Shown piece after piece: positions 35,150 to 45,373 of a stretch of DNA of 64,000 bases (positions are counted from its first letter, which is position 1; each line of letters opens with the position of its first letter). The stretch covers positions 124,001-188,000 of the forward strand of contig WNNJ02002097.1 in assembly GCA_012934845.2 (NCBI GenBank), given 5' to 3'. The stretch is from Pomphorhynchus laevis (taxonomy: Eukaryota > Acanthocephala > Palaeacanthocephala > Echinorhynchida > Pomphorhynchidae). The notes under the pieces are model-generated. The model was not told the origin of the DNA and made no database searches. It saw only the letters and a program-made list of their open reading frames with translations. A program made the position numbers and the translations under genes.

Positions 35150-37645
35150 CTGGATTAGGGCCAGTGACCAGGATTTGAAGGTAACCCATTAGGAGTTATG
35201 CGAAATTATAGTACTTCTCATTTAGGACTCTTGTCTTAGACTAATTATAAGCTTTACAAACCACTAAATATAAGAACAACTTGAAAAGTATATGCCTGCA
35301 ACTACCTTCCCGACAAGTGATTACATCGGTGGAATAACCCACCGAATCATTCGACATGTGCCATAGGCAAAGCATTTCCAATGCTATGAACTTCTCATGT
35401 ACCGACAGCATTCAAATAAGACTAAGACGTGCATGATAATCACTACCACCTAAGCCAACACAGAGCCTCGAACCCCGCCTAAGAATATAGTCCTTGTCTA
35501 ATAGTTCTCGCTCGGTTACAGGAAAACAAGCCTGAATGCGGTATTCTAAGTGTGGCTCGACGGGGAAATTGAATAACCTCTTGAACATTTTATAGCTTAA
35601 CCTGAGGAATGCACTTTTTATACAATATAATGCCCGAGTAGCTTTATCTAGAGTGAAGTCAGTGTTCAACTTTGTTTTCAAGGATCTATGGACAATAATA
35701 CCTAAATCTTTATGTTGAGACACTTCCTTTAAGACTGTATCCAATATAGTACCTAAGAGTTTCAGACGGTCGACCTAATTGCAAAAAATCACATTTTTCA
35801 GCATTTAATCGTAATCCAGTAGATTCGCACTAATTGGACAGAAAGTTCATATCATTTAGTAAAGATACTCGATCAGCAGGACTTGTAATAATCGACTAAA
35901 TCTTTAGATCGTCTGTAAAAGCTAGATTAGATCATGATAAGCGGAGTAGCAAATCATCCATAAAGATTATATAGATAAGTGGACCAATTACTGATCCTTT
36001 CGGCACTCCAATATTAACATTCACCGAGTTAGAAAGCACACCTACACAAACTCTGAAATACCTATTAAATGGAAATTGACGTATGCTTTTGAAAGAACTG
36101 AAATCAAGCCCTGTACAACGAAATCGATTCCAAGCCAAAGAATGTTTAGATATGAGAGCAACGTAACTAGATGAGAACTATGGTGGAACTAAACGATTTT
36201 TAATTTTTATTTTAGGAGCGTTTATTACAAGCAGATGGCCAAGTGTTTTTACTAGATAAGATCAAGAATAATTAACATCATATATTTCTTGATCCGACTA
36301 AATAACCTCACTAAGAGAATTACAAATAGAGGGGAAATTAGCTTTAAAGGTATTGACTCTGCGATGAACATGTGATCTCTTATAAGAACATAGATATAAT
36401 TTTAAAATTATTGTCGAGTGGTCACTATTTCCTATTGTTAGTATGCAGATTTTTTCGTTAACTATATAATCTGAGGATTACAAAACTATGCCTAGCAAAG
36501 AAGAGCAAGATTTCGAAAAGCGTGTAGGGAAATCAATCCTCTGGTACAAACCTAAATTAACAAGATAATCAAACAGATTTTTGTCGGAGACGCAAGACTG
36601 CGAATAAGTATTAGTAACCCAATCAGCACCCGGTAAGTTATAGTCCACTATTAGAACGCATTCTTTGTTAACAACTCGTATTTTTAGCTCCTCCGAGAGA
36701 GCTGATATCTGATAGAGGAGATCGATATATAAGACCAATTGTTATAGAGATTGATCTGAATCAAACATCTATCCATATTGCTTCAGATGTGTGGTTTTAC
36801 AAACAAATACAAATTTATTTAATGTGGCAAATGCGTACAAGCTGTACGCTTACAAGTCCACAAACAAAAATGAAAAAGTCAAGCGGATAAATTGTTAAAA
36901 TGGGATCGGATTTGTCGTTTGAAGCACTGCAGGGAAGTTGATTGGCGTATATGAATGGGCAGATGATTCCACGATAGAGGAGCAGCCACCAGGAAGGAGC
37001 GGAGTCCAAAGGAGGTAGAGTAGTTTGGGACATGTAAAAGAAGGGAATTACAGGAACGCAAGGAACAGTAAACAGGACGAGAATTATCAAGAAAAGGAAG
37101 GTTGAGAAATGAAGGGGTATGAAAAGTTACAAGGCGGAAAGCAACGATAAGAAGACGAATTTGAACACGACAATAAATTGTAGGCAAATCGAAAGAAGCA
37201 AGATGGTAGGATGTATGATCAAAACGACGAAGACGGAGGAGAATTCGAACAGCTGCGTTGACGATGCGTTGTAGGGAAGAAGAGTGGATTTAGGTGAGTT
37301 GGAAAATAGACTAAGACAATAATCGAGTCTAGAAAAAAGGAGAGATGATATGAGAGTCATACAAGAAGGGAAATCGATCAATCTACGAACTTGATGGAGG
37401 TTGCGGAGTATCAAGGTAGATGAGCGTACTTTATCTCTAACGAAAGGTTTAAGTGAAAGTCGGTTGTCAAAATGGAAGCCTAGGAAAACGAGATTATCAA
37501 CGATAGGAAGAATTGTAGAATTTAATGATACGGAGGGAGGTTCGAAGCCGATGCGTCGAGGTAGGATCCACATAATTTTGGATTTATCAGGATTCAGAGA
37601 AAGGCGAAGGGAAGAAAGATGATTGGAAATTGATCAGAGGTTTTC

Positions 37646-37800
37646 ATTATTATAGATCACTTTTCCCATTATTATAGATCACTTTTCCCATTATTATAGA
37701 TCACTTTTCCCATTATTATAGATCATTTTTCCCATTATTATAGATCACTTTTCTCATTATTATAGATCACTTTTCCCATTATTATAGATCACTTTTCTCA
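37646..37800. repeat. Left subterminal array, 7 x 22 bp
   Basis: Seven copies of ATTATTATAGATCAC-TTTTCCC, with a few C/T changes (ATCATTTTT once, TTCTC twice). They lie directly inside the left terminal repeat of the DNA transposon and are presumably transposase-binding sites. Confidence 0.9.
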
Positions 37801-37834
37801 TTATTATTTTTATAGTTTAAAAAAATTACCCCAT

Positions 37835-38701
37835 ATGGAATTCCTTTTTGATCAAGAAAGTGATGAATTAGAAAAAGAAGATAATGAAAACTCAATACCC
37901 AACGAGGGCGATCTATTGGAAAGAAAGATAAAACAATCTATTACAAAGAATACAATAGAATGCTTTTTGGGTCTTCTAGGCAATAATTACAAAATAAAAG
38001 ACATGGCCCCTGTGCTCAATCTTTCGATAGTTACTATAAGAAGGATATATAAAAGGTATCTTGCAGGGGATTACGTTGATTTATCAACATTTAAAACTGC
38101 TGGTCAAAAAAAATCAGATACTAGAAAAGACCATAGTCATGAGAAAAATATTATAGCATCAGAACTTGCTCTAAACCCTTGTACGACACTAAAAGCAATG
38201 AGTGAGAAACTTTTGATACATAACCCCGTCGGTTGTTATTCAACATCTAAAGTATCACGCATAATCAAGGACATGGATTATTCAAGAAAGTCCTTGACTT
38301 TAATTCCTATTAATAGAAATAGTAATGAAAACAAAAACGTAAGAGCTCAGTATGCAGCCTCTTTATCTAATATTGATGACAATCAGCTTATTTTTTTAGA
38401 TGAAACGGGTTTTAATTTACACACCTATCAGAATTATGGGTACTCCCCAAAAAACACGAAATGTTACATCAATGTACCTAATGGTAAGGGAACGAATATA
38501 TCTGTACTGTGTGCAATTACTAATCAAGGAATACTCGCATTTAAAGTCAAGGTGGGAAGTTTTAAGTCCGTTGATATGATAGACTTCATTGATACGCAAC
38601 TGCCACAGCTAAACCAAAATGAACGAAAATATATCGTTATGGACAATGCCTCCATACATAAAACAGCTACCGTGAAAGCATATCTTGCTCGAAAACTATA
38701 A
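37835..38701 (+). CDS. DDE transposase, truncated before the third catalytic residue
   Basis: 288 residues. An acidic N terminus is followed by a helix-turn-helix region (residues about 45-80: NNYKIKDMAPVLNLSIVTIR), a second DNA-binding part (about 105-155, with KAMSEKLLIHN and YSTSKVSRIIKDM), then the DDE core: LIFLDETGFN (first D, about residue 190), INVPNGKGTNISVLCAI, and YIVMDNASIHK (second D, about 272). Family members then have PPYSP--NPIE with the third acidic residue, but here the frame stops at YLARKL and downstream frames give no clear match. It is therefore probably inactive, though the rest is remarkably intact. By eye it is closest to IS630/Tc1-like transposases such as those common in microsporidia and insects. 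Confidence 0.85.
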   Translation: MEFLFDQESDELEKEDNENSIPNEGDLLERKIKQSITKNTIECFLGLLGNNYKIKDMAPVLNLSIVTIRRIYKRYLAGDYVDLSTFKTAGQKKSDTRKDHSHEKNIIASELALNPCTTLKAMSEKLLIHNPVGCYSTSKVSRIIKDMDYSRKSLTLIPINRNSNENKNVRAQYAASLSNIDDNQLIFLDETGFNLHTYQNYGYSPKNTKCYINVPNGKGTNISVLCAITNQGILAFKVKVGSFKSVDMIDFIDTQLPQLNQNERKYIVMDNASIHKTATVKAYLARKL

Positions 38702-38954
38702 TAATATGTGTCGTAGTCTTCTAAAACCAAGATCACCATCATAATGCAATATTGATCCTGATCCCTCCATCACCTCATCTATCACTCTAAAAGCTTAAAT
38801 ACGCGAGATGTGACTCCTAGATGCAAGATAATAATAATAAACACTTTGATAATATGTATTAGTATGTTAAGCTAAATGTAAGGAATGTTATATTAAAATA
38901 ATATCAATCATGATCATAATATCAATATATATGAGACATCTGTGCGACAAAATA

Positions 38955-39200
38955 ATAATGGGAAAAGTGATCTATAATAATGAGAAAGGTGATCTATAAT
39001 AATGGGAAAAGTGATCTATAATAATGGGAAAAGTGATCTATAATAATGGGTAAAGTGATCTATAATAATGAGAAAAGTGATCTATAATAATGGGAAAAGT
39101 GATCTATAATAATGAGAAAAGTGATCTATAATAATGGGAAAAGTGATCTATAATAATGGGAAAAGTGATCTATAATAATGGGAAAAGTGATCTATAATAA
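38955..39200. repeat. Right subterminal array, 11 x 22 bp
   Basis: GTGATCTATAATAATG recurs every 22 bp, eleven times from about 38,967 to 39,187. It is the inverse complement of the left array. Variants GAGAAAG and GGTAAAG occur. The array is longer than on the left, consistent with slippage or unequal exchange. Confidence 0.9.
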
Positions 39201-41462
39201 TGAAAACCTCTGTATAAGACAGTCCGAAGCGGAAACACTAAGATCGTGAATACGATAAACAGGTGCATGAGCATAGATGAGAATGTCATCAGCATATTGC
39301 ATAACATGGAAGTTAAATTTATGAGAAATCGAAGACAAGTTACCGAGAAGAATAGAGAAAAGCATAGGGCCTAATACGGAGCCTTGTGGAACACCGGTCG
39401 GGATGGATGAAGGATGGGAGAGAGAAGAGTTAGAATAGACGCGAAATGTACGGTTTGACATATATGAAGAAAACCATGATACAGTGGGTAAAGAGAAGCC
39501 ATAATCATGACGAAGGCGATGTAGAAGAATCGAGTGATCGACGATGTCAAAAGCAGACGATAGATCAAGAGAAACTATGACACTACATAATTTATGATCG
39601 CGCGAGATGAGTAAGTCATTATAAACTTTAAGACATGCAATTTCAGTAGAGTGATTAGAGCGAAAAGCGGCTTGGAAGGGAGGAAACAAGTTAGAGGAAA
39701 AGAGATATGTATTAACTTGCTTGAGAACGAGACGCTCAAGGAGTTTAGAGAGGGTTGGGAGAAGTGAGATTGGACGGTACGAAGATGGTAGTGAGGAGTC
39801 GAAAGATTGCTTTTTGATGAGAGGACGAACAGTGGCGCATTTCCAGATGGAAGGAAATGTACGGCTACGGATGGACGAGTTGAACAATGTGGTTAGGAAG
39901 GGTGAAATAGAGGAGCAGATATTTTTAAGCAAGTGAGTTGGAATTGGGTCAGAAGGAGAGATTTTATTAGGTAATGACAGCAGAACCGAAGAAACTTCAT
40001 CAGACGAAACGGGAAGAAGGTGGAATAGTTCTGGGAGGGAAGTATCTAAAGAGAAGAGTGGGTACAAGGGGGCTACGGGTAGTCGGGAAAGTAAATTAGA
40101 TAGCTTACTTTGTAGATAAGAAGAAAATTCATCAGGATTTATATTACAAGGGGTAGATGATCGTGAAAGAATTGAGTTTAAGATTTTCCAATGAGATTTC
40201 GAGTTGGAAGATGACTCGAGTTGATTTCGCCAAAAGAGAGTACGTTTAGTACGTATAAGAATGAGATGTGAACGGCGTTGAGAAAAGTAGGAATCACGAA
40301 GATTTGGAGGGAGTGAGTCGGGTGAACGTTTAAGAAAGCGTTTATACATACGAAAAAAGTGACGGAGTCGACGCTTAGAAAGACTACAGTCAGAATTGAA
40401 CCAGGGAGCATGGCGCAAGCGCTGGGAACGTCGAAGTCGACTAGGCAGAAGGTTATTGAGGATCGACGTAAGTTCAGAATCAAACAGAATGCAGAGATCA
40501 TCGGGAGAGAGATTGTTAAGAGGAAGTGAAAAGAGTGAAGAATTGAGTAAGGCTGTGCAGAGAACAGGGATATCGAGAAGCTTCCAGGGTCGACTTGGTG
40601 TAGATAAAAGTAAAGGCGGAGAAGGAGGATGGGGACGAGTAAGAGTAAGAGTGACAAGGAAATGATCGGACAAACCAGGATCAGTAATTGACAAGGAGGT
40701 ATAGTCATTGAAGCAGTTAGGAACAGCAATGATGTCGAGAGCACCGCCGAGAATATGAGTTGGGCTTGTTGAAAGTAATTTATAGTTAAAATCAGAAAAA
40801 AGATTAGTTAAAGTGATAGAGTCAGAGTCAGACGTGCGATCAAGACGAATGTTAAAGTCACCGAGAACAAAAGAAGGAGTATAAGACAATGAACAGTGAG
40901 ACATTAGATCTGCAAGGTCGTTAAAGAAGATACGTGATGGGGCAACTGAACCTGGACGGTATACAATCACAAGTTCCAGAGGGAAAGGCGTTGATAATCT
41001 GCATATGAGTAATTCGAACGAAGTGTAACGGATGTTAACGTTGATTTTAAGTAAAGACATTGGGTGACGAGCAATGGCAACAATACCGCCATGGTTAGAC
41101 GCAGTAGATGTATGAGATGTAATTTGACGAGCTGATTCAACTAAAGAACAACCAGAGCGACATAGACGACGAATAGCAAGATCGTCGGAGTCAGAGTGCC
41201 AGGATTCGGTAATGCAGAGAATATCGATAGATAATTGATCGAAGATATCGAGAAGCATATCAGCTTTATGAAGAATGGAGCGAGTATTGAATAGACTAAG
41301 ACGAAAAGTATGCTTAGGAGCGAGATCGACTAGCGAAGAAGACAAGGGGAGAGATGGGACGCCATCGAATTTTTGGCCTTGTGTGAAGAACGTGAAAATT
41401 TCCGTTGATTTTACGTATAGATAAGGATGACTCGCCGTTTGTTTCACGTCGATGTTTTTCAA
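39192..41462 (-). pseudogene. LINE B2 ORF2, endonuclease and RT up to the transposon
   Basis: An uninterrupted frame of about 750 codons: endonuclease (ITESWHSDSDD, VYRPGSVAPS, LGDFNIRLD, LSDHFLVTLTL) and RT (SYRPISLLPTLSKLLERLVL, SLDLSSAFDIVDHSILLHRL, TGVPQGSVLGPMLFS, MQYADDILIYAH). It keeps the catalytic SDH that B1 lost. Reading ends where the DNA transposon begins (39,212). The missing RT C terminus continues at 37,633-36,879 (IMWILPRR on the 37,573-37,127 frame, then 37,187-36,879), with one frameshift near 37,270. The likely initiator corresponds to the B1 start, within the first 40 codons of this frame. Confidence 0.85.
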
Positions 41463-43590
41463 TGCGAGCTAAATTGAGCTGGACAATATCAGAAGGGGAG
41501 CGGTCAGGAAAGATACGGCAAGTAGAGGAAGTGGTAAGAAGTTTAAAACGTTGGGAGAGTACCGAAGAGGCATGTGAACTATGTCGGAAAACGATTTTTA
41601 AGAGTGGAGGACTGAGATGATTGGATTTAGTGGATTTGTTTAAACGAATAAAAGATACAGGAGCGATATTATTATTGAAGAGTGATGGGTTATCATCAGG
41701 TAGAATGGTTGCTAGTATAGACCTGAAAGCAGATACATCATCATCGAGGCGAGATTGTGGAGAAGCAGATTCGGAAAGCTTTAAGTTTGATATGATTATA
41801 CAGCGATCGCGCGAAGGAAAACGATTTCGTGGAAGTGGTGGACGGACAGAGCTGGTAGGAGTCGAGGTAGATGACCAGATAGAAGTGGAAATAACAAGGG
41901 TGCTTGATAAAGAATTAATATTGGTTGGAGCAAGTGTGACAGGAGCGGGGTGTTGCATCGGTTGATCAGAGATGTGACTGGATATGATTTTAAATGAAGG
42001 ATGTAAATTATTTGGAAGTGTTACGTGGGAGGTAGAGTAAGGAGAATTAAAATAGGTTGGGGCATGAGTGACAGGAATGGAGTGTTGAATCAGTTAAAAA
42101 AAAGATTTATTTTAACGTGGCAAATGCGTGCCAGCGCACGCTTACATGACCACAACAAAAACAAAACTGTGAATCAGGCGTCGAGAAGGTGTGAACGGAG
42201 GAGGTGTTTGAATGTGATAAAAGAGGGAGCGCGGCGGACGTCGAGAGGGAGTTGATTCCAGGCGAGTGAGGCGGCGACGAGGAAGGATCGGAGACCGTAG
42301 TTGTTGGAGTAATTAGGAACGTGGAGTAAGAGGGTATGACAGGAACGAAGCGATAGCGAGGTGGGGCGAGTATCGTCTAAGAAAGGAAGGTTGATGAACG
42401 ATGGGGAGCCGACAGCGATGAGACGAAAAATAATGAGAAGGCGGAGTTTGATGCGGATGTGGATGGTGGGCCAGGAGAGTTGGGCAAAATATGTGGATGT
42501 GTGGTCGAAGCGACGGAGGCGAAAGAGCACTCGAACGGCGGTGTTGATTATTCGTTGTAGGGGTAGGATGATGGATTTTGGAGAATTGGCGAAAAGGCTA
42601 AGGCAGTAATCGATTTTAGGGAAAAGAAGCGATGAAAGAAGAGACATACAAGAACGGAAGTCGATAAGGGGGCGGATACGGCGGATGTCACGAAGAATTA
42701 AGTTAGACGAGCGGACCTTGTCACGGACGAAGGGTTTAAGGGAAAGGTGATCATCGAAATGGAAGCCTAAGAAAGTGAGATTGTGGACTACAGGGATGAT
42801 CGATGAGGCAAAAGATACAATGGGAGGAGATATGCTTGGTTTACGGGGAAGGATCCACATTATTTTGGACTTTTCGGCGTTTAGAACGAGATGGAGATTG
42901 GAGAGACGCTTGTAGATAGAAGAGAGACAGTTGGAGGCAGAAATGGCGATATCGTGTATGCGATGTGCGGGTGCATGAGCATAGATTAGAATGTCATCGG
43001 CGTATTGCATGACGTTAAAGGAGTAAGAAAAATGTTACTGGAAATGATTTTGATGGAAGGGTGTAAATTATTGAGAGGTGATACACGAGAGGTCGAGTAA
43101 GGAGTACGTGAGGAGAATAAAGAAGTTTGAGATTTATTTAGATTGGGGGAGGAATAGGAAAGAGGAGGTACGAGATGAAAAGCTTTACCGTTAGCATTGT
43201 TAGAATGAGAAAGATTAATGGAAGTTTGGTACGTAGTTGAACGAGGAGTGTGTGAGAGAGTAGGTTTAATAATATGATTATATGATGCGAAGTCAGGTGT
43301 TGATGCGAGGGAAGCATCTAAAACAGCATTGGTCTGAGTGGTCGTGTGTGATACAGGAGTAGATGAGCAGGATAACTGTAGTAGTCGTACTGATGTACAA
43401 AAACCGCAAGTGAAATGTTTACGTTTATACACCGAGTGGTCGGATATTTTAACACGAACAAGTGTCCATACTTTGCAATCTTTGGAATCGCATCCAACTT
43501 CAAAGCTGGTATAACCATCATTGCATTCCGATGTGGAAGATTCTTGATCAGGAACAGGGATCTGAGATCACGCTTTTTTAGGCATGACCT
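41314..43590 (-). pseudogene. LINE B2 ORF1, interrupted by LINE D
   Basis: N-terminal part at about 43,590-43,031: MPKK, PHD-like finger CDSKDCKVWTLV with FTCGFC, then linker and NNLHPSIKIISSNI, where LINE D interrupts. The C-terminal part at 42,098-41,314 holds the RRM-like region (RCIIISNLKLSESASPQS, LLKIVFRHSSHAS, LARIEKHRRETNGE). An early stop follows MPKKA. The frame overlaps the start of ORF2, as in B1. Confidence 0.75.
42100..43031 (-). mobile_element. LINE D, 5'-truncated CR1/L2-like insertion in LINE B2 ORF1
   Basis: The sequence starts on the minus strand inside RT motif C (SFNVMQYADDILIYAHAPAH, near 43,020) and runs open to a stop at 42,174. The 278-residue frame includes KIMWILPRKP, VHNLTFLGFHFDDHL, PLQRIINTAVRVLFRLRRF and WNQLPLDVRRAPSF. 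It ends with hairpin GCGTGC-GCTG-GCACGC, GTTAAAATAAATC and a run of T on the minus strand. LINE B2 ORF1 sequence resumes on both sides. It is a relative of LINE B but clearly a different subfamily. The fully open frame points to a recent event. Confidence 0.85.
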
Positions 43591-43868
43591 TTTGTCGATA
43601 GATTGAGCTCAATCCGTTTTGATCATTAAAAATGGCTACAAAGCGTGACTGCAATAAATTAGATACATAGAGAATTACACGACCACCCCTTCTAGTTTTC
43701 CTGTCGAAACGATAGATACGATATCCTTCAATTTGAATTTCTGCATCGGCGATGTCGTTAGAAAGCCACGATTCTGAAAACCCTAAAATATGAGGGTCGA
43801 ACTTCATCTATCTTATTTAACAAGCTACGCAAACACGACTATACATTTGTTAGAGGTATGAGAGGTTC

Positions 43869-45258
43869 CTATTGCAGACGAGGACGCATGCGGACTACGC
43901 GAAAATTTACGATTTCTATAGATATTCCCCCGTGATCTACTCTATTATATAGATCAGTTCTTGCTGAACGAATGCGAATACGATCCTGCATAGAAAGATC
44001 TCTAAACATTCTGACGCTTCTATTAGTCGAACGACTAAATCGTTTCATAATTTCTAAAACACTGCATTCCTCAACAAAGACGACTTTCACGAGACGAGGG
44101 TATTCTAAACTTTTGCGCCTATTAACTCTGAAGAGACTACGAACACATAGGTAATTTGCAACTTTAAATTCACCTGGGTGAAATAGATCCGCCAACATAG
44201 AGCGAATAGCGGCTAGATCATGATTCAATTGATCTTGAACGTCTTCAGAGGCGGACTCTTGTATACCTGATACCATCAAACAACGCTTACGACGAAGAAC
44301 TATAATATCTGACTTGGATCGGGAGAAATGACGGTCAACAAATTGAGCTTGAGTAATTGAATTCTTACTCGATTGAGTTGAGAGCTTGGGTGAAGAGAAG
44401 CTAGGTAATATTCCTTGCGAATTTAGGTTAGTAAAAATAGGTGTTCTTAAATAAGGGGTCGAAGATATTTTCGAGGAAGCTATTTTAGAGAGAATAGTTT
44501 TAAAGGGATTTTTATCATTTGCAAGATGAGTGGTAAGAAGAGTATTTTCAACAAGACGATCAGTATGTTTATTTGTATGATTTATATTCGCAATGACTAT
44601 GTTTTCTTGATTTTGTAGTTTCGACAAATTTGTAATATATTGGTGCAACGAATCCACACTATGCTGCGATGAGTTCGTTTTCATTTTGGTTTGAGATTTC
44701 ACCGCGCTTATTTCACTAACGCGGTCTTTATTATAAGAAGTTGATATATTAGATAGTATATTGGGTTCTTCACTTCTAAGTTTAATAGACTTTGATAACC
44801 TAGACGCCAGTATTTTTGTAAACGCATGTGCAGATTCGTTATGATCATCTATTGCATTTGTATACTTTTGATGTATACTTCTAAATGATAAACTCAGTAT
44901 ATTCTCATTATCAGTTTCTATTATATTAAATTGAGAATCTACATTAGCGAGTGATGGTTTTATCAGCGGCTCATTTTGCGATTTTTCAATTTAGAGCAAA
45001 CGATCTTTTAGAGCATCAAGCTCTCTTGCAGCACAGAAACCACAAATAAATCTATCGTTGTTCGTATCATTGTTATTTTTCAGGCAGATTGTTGTCCAGG
45101 AATCACATACTTCAGCCGAACATTGAACCTGAATGATGTATATTCAACAAGGCTCACATTTAATAGGACAGAATTTGCACCAACCTTGTTTTAGTTTTAA
45201 ATACCAAACTTCTTGCACCAACTTTCCTTGTTTTGGCGTTAGGTAATTTTGGAGTCAT
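43869..45258 (-). pseudogene. LINE C ORF1: zinc finger and RRM-like region
   Basis: Starts MTPKLPNAKTRKVG at 45258. A PHD-like finger follows (CKFC....CEPC, then QCSAEVCDSWTTICL and FICGFCAAREL), ending near 44,995. One in-frame stop lies between the two halves of the finger, and another at 44,993-44,991 separates the finger from the rest. From 44702 the frame stays open for 277 codons, with a polar linker and an RRM/ORF1 domain (RCLMVSGIQES, VRSLFRVNRRKS, LVKVVFVEE, RIRSARTDLYNRVDHGG). The architecture is the same as LINE B ORF1 with little sequence identity, so this is a distinct CR1-group lineage. Confidence 0.75.
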
Positions 45259-45373
45259 TAAATGTTTGAATAGGATATTCTCGATTTTTGAAATAACTTC
45301 TTGAAATAATACACTTTCAAAGCTGTAAAATATCTTTGCATCAAAGCTATCTCTACGAACAAATTTTATATCT

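Larger units (their letters stand above)
37635..39212 (+). mobile_element. Tc1/mariner-IS630-type DNA transposon with 22-bp repeat arrays
   Basis: It is 1,578 bp, bounded by inverted CAGAGGTTTTC ends (37,635 and 39,212). Comparison with LINE B1 (GGAAATTGA...AAGACAGTCCG) fixes the limits. TA follows the right end; the left flank has only T, so a TA target duplication is likely but one copy is damaged. Each end carries a tandem array of a 22-bp unit in opposite orientation: 7 units on the left (about 37,646-37,800) and 11 on the right (about 38,955-39,200). One transposase-like ORF lies between. Confidence 0.88.
36805..43615 (-). mobile_element. LINE B copy 2, CR1/L2-like, split by a DNA transposon and LINE D
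   Basis: This is a second full-length LINE B. The 5' end (ORF1 start at about 43,586, MPKK) directly abuts LINE C endonuclease sequence. ORF1 zinc finger (CDSKDCKVWTLV...FTCGFC) is near 43,390-43,500. The 3' end has hairpin GCGTAC/GTACGC near 36,835-36,855 and ACATTAAATAAATT. Two later insertions sit inside it: the DDE transposon at 37,635-39,212 (in RT, just after the YADD motif) and LINE D at about 42,100-43,031 (in ORF1). Apart from these, ORF2 reads openly for most of its length, so it was young when hit. Confidence 0.88.
35150..45258 (-). mobile_element. LINE C, CR1-like, split by LINE B copy 2
   Basis: The element begins at an ORF1 start near 45,258 and ends near 35,150-35,250. Its coding order continues across a 6.8-kb interruption (36,805-43,615). 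The left part of the endonuclease is at 43,807-43,620 (IIGFSESWL-type start, RGGRVILYVSNLLQSRFVAI). The rest resumes at about 36,770 with SEAIWIDV, TIGLIYRSP and VDYNLPGADWV. RT motifs follow: GVPKGSVIGPLIYIIFMDDL (36,030-35,950), AFTDDLKI (about 35,900) and the C-terminal region to 35,412. It has many stops and is the oldest layer of the nest. Confidence 0.85.

Noticed and set aside
37835-38701. Microsporidian contamination of the assembly
   Set aside because: The transposon sits precisely in LINE B2 with its inverted ends; the surrounding DNA is continuous animal-type repeat sequence.
38417-38742. Minus-strand ORFs inside the transposase gene
   Set aside because: Antisense frames of the transposase CDS.
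37646-39200. 22-bp repeat arrays as a CRISPR
   Set aside because: Units are directly adjacent with no unique spacers, and they lie as mirror arrays inside transposon ends in eukaryotic DNA.
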